64,000 nucleotides of DNA from Turnera subulata. Lineage: Eukaryota > Streptophyta > Magnoliopsida > Malpighiales > Passifloraceae. The stretch's first letter is position 1. Every line of letters starts with the position of its first letter. Below, piece after piece: positions 58,161 to 64,000 of the stretch. Below the pieces are notes generated by a model. It made no database searches, was not told the DNA's origin, and saw only the letters and a program-made list of their open reading frames with translations. Position numbers and translations under genes: made by a program. The stretch covers positions 138,398 to 202,397 of the forward strand of contig JAKUCV010002549.1 of NCBI GenBank assembly GCA_028386065.3, given 5' to 3'.

Positions 58161-59218
58161 TTCCATTCCTACTCCTCAAAACATTTTTCGATCCATGACT
58201 TCCTATGGATGAAGATAAACCAAGGTCAAAACCAATCCAAAGGTTTGGGTGCCAAAGCTAAGGCAAGGGACAAAGGTCCATCAAGATGGTGCAATCTTTG
58301 CGGCATAGGAAAGGGCTTTTACCCCACATTTTGTGAGGAATGGGGGAACAAGGTTCAAGGTGGTGTATGGGAAAGTGTTTAGGCTTGAGCACAAGGCCTA
58401 AGATAGATCTTCTAAATGCATGAATTTTTTTCTTTTCTTTTGAATGCAATGAATGCCTAATGCAAAATGCATGAGGTGCAAAGCCTACAAGAAAAGGTAC
58501 CTCAACTCGGTAAGTTGGATCCTAGATATGTGATCCCAAAGCGTGCGACCTTAGCCTACAAGCAAGGCGTGCCTATTTCTCCTCTATCGAACATATAACG
58601 CGCCTATTCTCCTCTAACGTGCATAGACCGATCGTCGAACAAGCAAGAGAATCGTGAGGGGAGAGAAGAGATCAAATAAACACATGCCGGTAAACGTCCG
58701 GGCACATTCTTGCTATCATAACAAGTCTCACATTGCAAGGTACCTAGGGGAAATATCTAAGGTTCCTACGTGCAAGGGTATGCAGCTGGTTGGGGGCTAT
58801 GGACTGCAGCTAAGGAATTCCTCGGACGGAGCCGCGTTGAAACCCGTCTCAGCGAACAGCGATTGAGGCTTTCCGAAAGGCATAAGTCATGACCTCCTAT
58901 GCGACCCGATCTAGGCACACAACCTTAAGGTGTAGGGCTTAGCATACAATATATATACATAATGAAAATGCATTGCACAAGCAAATGACAAAGAACAACT
59001 ATAAACAAAATACACATTGGAGTGGCATCCTAGAATCCTCTACATCGCATTATATCCTTCACTAAGGAAGTAGAACTTTTCTCCACAGCGGAGTTGCCAC
59101 CTTCCTGTGAGCACCGCTACCTTCGGCCCGGTTGGCAAGGCATCGCCTCGTTGCCGTGCCTTAAGAACCATGGCCTACGATTCATGTTATTTCGTATGAA
59201 CTAGCTTAGCTCTAGTGG
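58161..59218. other. Probable 5' leader or LTR remains of the Tat/Ogre-like relic
   Basis: It sits upstream of the gag relic on the minus strand. It has phrases such as GGAGTTGCCACC (59092, compare GGAGTCGCCACC at 6151) and AACCCGTCTCAGCGAACAGC. LTR borders could not be fixed. Confidence 0.35.
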
Positions 59219-59500
59219 CACTACAAGAAACCCTATCAAATGTGACTATATTTTTGGTCACATTTGGCTTGAAATCTGTCCTCTTAGACATTCAGGGACA
59301 AAATTTAGGATTGACTAATTTGTCTAGTAAAGCCTTGTCACCTTAGCATAAGGGAACAAAATTGAAATTAGTCACCTTAAATATATTCTAATGGAACAAA
59401 TATTGTTCCTTATAGTATATCTATATGGATAATTTTTGTTCCTGATGCGCCTTAAATTAGACAAATATAGTCTCCTATGATATCATGCAAGGGACAAAGA
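59219..59500 (+). mobile_element. Terminal part of a CACTA (En/Spm) transposon
   Basis: It starts CACTACAAGAAA (59219-59230), the classic CACTA end. It is followed by subterminal words (TGACTATATTTTTGGTCACA, GTCACCTTA, GGAACAAA) repeated in both orientations. The opposite end TTTCTTGTAGTG is not found before 61 kb, so the element is truncated or degenerate. Confidence 0.7.
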
Positions 59501-60570
59501 TTTCAACAACCAGAAACACTAATTTTGTTTTTAGAAGCATTATCATTTGTCAATTAGAATTATAATTGAAAAATCATAATAGTATCAAGACATAAATAAT
59601 TAATGTATTATTATTGAATCAAAATCAAGATCCCATACAAGGCTCACAATCATTATCTTCATGACTGGTGAAAGAAACACTATAAGAAAAGCAGAAGGAG
59701 CTATCCAATTCAAGCAAAGATTTCAAAAAACAACAGGGAAACTAGACATTGGCACTAAAAACATTCTTTGCAGTCCTTGGATAAGCTTGGTATCAACAAT
59801 TTTGCACGGATCCACTTCCCACGAGTACAGGTTTTGAGTCTAAGCTTTCAGATTAGCAACAATGAGCCTGTATGATCGAGCCACATCAGATATAGATGAA
59901 TATTGAAATTCGGATGTAGCAAACAATCTAGGAATACAACCTCTAAAACTCCAATATCTATCAGACCAAGCATCTAGCCAAAATTTTAGAGTAGAGCTAT
60001 TATCAATAAAGGGTGAATAACTAATTCAAGTGCAGCCCACTGTAAATCCCAAATCAACAAAGGGTGTCCACTGATTATCCTTTAAAATGTTAGCAGTTTT
60101 ATTGTCTTCCTCATTTTCTCCTAAATTCTAAGCCAGATAGTATAAGGCATCATGAAAGCATACTTGAGTCTTATTGTTCAACTATAAGAATGAATTACAA
60201 TAATTGATCACAATATGTAATTCTTACATTTAACAATAGATTTTTGAGCTGTTAAAAGATATGTTTATTATACCTGTGTCAATTGCATTTCTCACTGCAG
60301 AAGAACAATTCTTCAATAGATGTTTCCTCTTTTGAAATTCTATTCGTGTAGCTATGCTGAGGAGGGACTAAGCTTTTCTCCTGCAAAATGTAAACACCAA
60401 CATAATAAGCCAGAGTTGTCCAAATCTTTAGTTAACATCAGTAGGAAAACAAAAATAACATCATTGTGTGCACAGAAATAGAGCTATCTCTTACTTCTTG
60501 CTTCTTTAAATGCTTTATACTTGTGCTTCTAAAATAAAGTAAGGATGAATAGAAGTTAGAGTATGTCACC
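59501..60570. other. No supportable gene
   Basis: AT-rich DNA, possibly the body of the CACTA fragment. A weak CACTATAAGAAAA at about 59679 may be a decayed internal end. No coding motif. Confidence 0.45.
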
Positions 60571-60993
60571 CTAATCTATAACATTATTCCTTGTAGCAGA
60601 AGTCCTACCTCTTTGGAATACAGGATACATAGCACCATTATTAATTTCACACTTTCTCTTTATCAATTTGCCCCGTTCAAGGTCAACGTGAAATATGTAT
60701 TTCCAAAGCCACTTGAACAGTAGGCTTTGGTTTTTCACCAGCAGTGACTCAATGCCAACCCCTCCCAACTCTCTTGGCCTGCAGATTTTGTCTCAAGCAA
60801 TAGAACAATTCTTCTACTTGACTAGTGTATCATTCCAGAAAAATTTCCAATGCAATTGAATGAGTTTGGAAGCAACATATGCAGGAATATTGAATAAAGA
60901 AGAGAGTACAAAGGAAAAGATGAAAGCATAGCCTTTATCAAGGTGATTCTTCCAATCATGGTCATAAATTTACCTTTCCATGACTTCAACCTC
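60571..60993 (-). pseudogene. LINE ORF2 relic (post-RT region)
   Basis: 60571-60768 reads GGVGIESLLVKNQSLLFKW then LWKY, the well-known segment after plant LINE RT (GGLGI-SL-x-x-N-ALL-KWLW). Upstream, 60780-60990 reads in shifted frames as SWKGKF, GRITLIKA and LPNSF-like pieces of the same region. The frame is broken. It is cut at 60994 by an LTR. Confidence 0.8.
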
Positions 60994-61843
60994 TGAAACG
61001 CCCCGACCCGTATTTACCGTACACAGTAAACACGTGCCGGAACTGTAACAACCTGACCAAATAAAGCCCAGCATACAGTGTATACAACAGAAACTCGGGC
61101 TCAACAGCCCAAAATAAAAGCAACGATAACATCATATCCGGCCCAATAACAATAATAAACAGCACAGCAGAAGACTTAATAACTCACAAAGACACTGTAT
61201 GCGACACTGATGCAAACTATGGATCCAAGCCCTGTCCAAGGGATAATGCCGCAGCCTGTCTGGAATGCACCAAACCTGTACCACAAATAACTCATCCTAT
61301 GGGATGAAAGCCCGCAGGTGAGGGGTGAGTCCGAAATGCTCACCGACGAAGGATAGACAATCAATATGCAACACTATTAATTACTCAAGTCAAACACAGG
61401 CTAAACAGCCAAACACACCAAAATAAAGACTCGACCCAAAACCGGTCCAAGACCAAAAGACTCAAATAAAAATCCAATTTCCAATTTTATCTTTTCCGGG
61501 CCCCGTCACGGATAAGCTAGGGGTCAGACCTGGTTATCAACATATTTCGGGTGCCAGACCAAATCAAGAGAACCCAGGGATCGACATCCCAAAAATACGA
61601 ACCCAGGGATAGACATCCCAAAAATAATCACGGGATAGACATCCCAAGCATAGACATGCTTATCACAAGTAACCCAGGTCACGGCCACCATGAAACAGTC
61701 TTAAACCATCGAGTCGTACCACTACTTCTCACGTGACAATTATATTATCATCATCAAAATCAAATCACAGGGATAGACATCCCTATCCAAAATCAAGGAT
61801 CGACATCCTTATCACAATTTATTATTTATTCCATTATTCTTAT
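60994..61843 (-). repeat. Partial LTR of the LARD-like family, interrupted
   Basis: It begins TGAAACGCCCCGACCCG, as at 29608 and 34860, and follows them closely. It has the double hairpin 61296-61343 and the hairpin array 61577-61809, with the same AAGCAT/ATGCTT member at about 61647. The match stops after CCATTATTCTTAT, where an LTR of opposite orientation begins. It is inserted in a LINE relic. Confidence 0.85.
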
Positions 61844-64000
61844 TGTAACAGCCCGGGTAAAATTTTTGATTTTTACCGGGATTGTAGAAATTGTCTTACC
61901 GTGATTTACTATTGAATTAATCTTGGGTAATTAATTCAGGGTAAATCGGGAGTCGTTTTTTCGAAACCGAGAGTTTTTCCGCGCTCGTGATTTTTCCGTG
62001 GATTTTTCGAAACTAAGTTGGTATTTTTCGGGTTTCGGAATTTCTCGAAAAATCACACCGGAAAATAACTACAGGGTATCGATTATTTTCTGGTCCGGAT
62101 CGGACTCGCCCGTAATATGGACGATTTGCATTATTGCTCACATGCTTAATAGTAAAAGGAAAAAAAATAAATAAAAAAAGAAAAACGGCTTAAAGCCGGT
62201 GAAGATGCAGAAGGGAGGAAGAGAAGGAAAAAAAAGAAGGAAAAGAAAGAAGAGAAAAAAAGAGAGAAGAAAAAGAAAAAAAAAGAGAGAAAAGAGAAGA
62301 GAGGGGAACCGGAAAAGAAAAATAGAAGAGAAGGAAAAAATAAAAAAAAAAAGAAAAAAAAAAGAAAAGCAGTGGGTAGAGGAAGACCGGCCGGCCACAT
62401 CACCTCACCACCACCTCCACCACGGCCGGCACCACCCACACCGACGGCTCCCTCTCGCCGTTGCCATCCTTACGCCACCTTCGCCGCCTGATCTCGCCGC
62501 CGACGCGCCGCACCTAGCTGGAGACCCGACGGGATACCCGAGCCCGTTTCCTCTTCTCCTCACGCTGCCGCCGCACCGACTTGCACCTCCACGTCGCCGC
62601 GACACGCCACCAGCGTCGCCTCCCCTGCACGCCACCCCTCCCTGCTGCTGCTGCTGCCTCGTCCCGTCCACAACACCACGTCGTCGTCACGTGCGAGGTG
62701 AGCGACTCGTTTGTGTAAGGGCGTGACCCGTAGGAGGTGGGCGACCCGGATGCCTGGCGGGTTGGGTCTCGCGGGCCAGGCCGAGCTGGATGGGTTGGGT
62801 TGTGTTTTGGATGGGCTTTGGCAGTTTGGGCTTGGGGATATAGGCTTGGGCTGGTGGGCTTTGGGCCAGCTGCATAAGCCTGCACCTGGACTCCTCTTGG
62901 GGTTGGGCTGGGTCTATGCAGTGACCTGGGCTACACTATTCGGCCCAGTCCATTTATTTTTTTTTAAAAAATGAATTATATATATATATATATACATTTA
63001 TTAATATTCTGATATATAATTTTGGGAAAAAATTATATAATCATTTTGAGAAAATTATGGACAATTTGATTCTGAAATTTTTATTAAAATATAAATATAT
63101 TTACTTTGATAAATAATTAAGTTTTGTTTTACTATTAATTGGAAAAAAATATATATACCATGAACTTAATTTCTGGAAAATTTATATGTATATCATTTTT
63201 GTCTGGAAATTATGATTATGGTATATGTATATAAATATGTATTTGGAAAATTAAAGTTAATTATATTTTGTATTGGAAAATTTAAATTTTATATGTATTT
63301 AGAAAAAGATACATACTAGATAAATATTTTCTAAAAATTATAAATAGGTTATTATTTTTATGGAAAATTATAGTAATTATTATTTTGGATAATTAAAGTT
63401 ATTTTATGAAATTATTTAAAAAAGAATTTTAATTAAAGTATAGTACCGAAATTATATTCGAAAAAACGTTCGATAAATTATTTTCGATAAAAGATAATAA
63501 ATAAGAGACATGTAATCGGGATGGGTAATTTCGTAGTATTGGCATCATTGCATACCGAATATGTGCATTTATGTGAGTGTATATTGATTTGTGGTATAGG
63601 TTGGATATCGGGCAGTTTCCCGAGGAGCCGGCGTCGTACCGGTCATTATTTCCGGCTTTGAGTAATCGGCTAAGGTGAGGATGGATAACCCTTGATATGT
63701 GCCCGTAATGCTGTATGTGTAACTTGGTGCATGATTGACCCACTGAAATGATTGTTGACCGTTACTTGATTGTTGTAGAAATGTTGTTGCTGTTCTTGGA
63801 TCGTTGTGCTATTGATTTGTGGAATCTGTGCTGAGAATAATGTTGATCCGTCAATTGTGTCTAATTAGTGATACGAGATTTTAGATTGGACGAGTCTGTG
63901 AAATAATTTGGAATAATAAAAAAAGAGATAATTGATGAAAGAATAAAGGAAATGAGACTATGCTATTAGGTCGTGTGGATATTGTGATGAACTGTTAATT
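61844..64000 (+). mobile_element. LTR of a third Tekay-related family, running off the window
   Basis: It starts TGTAACAGCCCGGG and follows the same plan as the other LTRs: the U3 phrase TTTTTACCGGGA, a purine-rich tract (62160-62370), a CCG-rich leader (62400-62697), a donor AG|GTGAGC at 62697/62698, the candidate exon 63600-63674, and AAG|GTGAGGATGG. The hairpin region would lie beyond 64000. It is inserted into the LTR at 60994-61843. Confidence 0.82.

Overview
The window is nuclear DNA of a flowering plant, most likely a eudicot. Four things point to this: a nine-exon cytosolic aspartyl-tRNA synthetase gene with GT-AG introns, a tandem family of PELPK-type proline-rich cell-wall protein genes, a plant-specific REM gene with three B3 domains, and a dense layer of nested plant transposons (Ty3/gypsy, Ty1/copia, LINE, SINE, hAT, CACTA and a Mutator-like element). 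I cannot name the species. Host genes take up a small part of the 64 kb; most of the rest is transposon-derived.

Layout. 1-5.9 kb holds decayed gypsy and LINE fragments, plus a 1.3 kb retroposon with a 15-bp target-site duplication (TSD). 6.1-7.1 kb is a possible solo LTR. 7.2-20.0 kb is a DNA transposon with 38-bp terminal inverted repeats and a 7-10 bp TSD. It was split by a complete 10.18 kb chromodomain-bearing (Tekay/Del-type) LTR retrotransposon at 9118-19299 with TSD ATTTT. 20.6-21.5 kb is another short retroposon with a 15-bp TSD. 22.2-25.6 kb is the intact aspartyl-tRNA synthetase gene, whose nine exons sum to 550 codons plus stop. 26.7-29.3, 29.4-41.4 and 50.2-55.9 kb are three related segments, each with one PELPK-type gene on the minus strand. 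Copies 1 and 2 are intact. Copy 3 is broken by a 2.2 kb LTR element and by a premature stop. Between copies 2 and 3 lie a truncated SIRE-type copia element (41.7-45.5 kb) and the REM gene (46.8-49.6 kb), which carries one frameshift and one stop. 56-64 kb returns to remnants: gypsy gag, a CACTA end, a LINE, and two opposed LTRs related to those upstream.

Main points of interest. (1) An 8 kb non-autonomous LTR element at 29608-37656 has no sense gag-pol. Instead its 2.4 kb interior holds two antisense reading frames, each preceded by a good TATA box. (2) The 2.2 kb LTR element inside PELPK copy 3 carries an open 261-residue frame that starts with what looks like a DEK_C domain, a captured host-type chromatin module. 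(3) The LTRs of the related Tekay-type families contain arrays of short hairpins whose stems co-vary, a pair of conserved hairpins, and a conserved 75-78 bp candidate leader exon with matching splice signals. (4) The duplicated PELPK segments supply empty-site controls that date and delimit several insertions.

All calls come from reading the sequence. No database search or alignment program was run.
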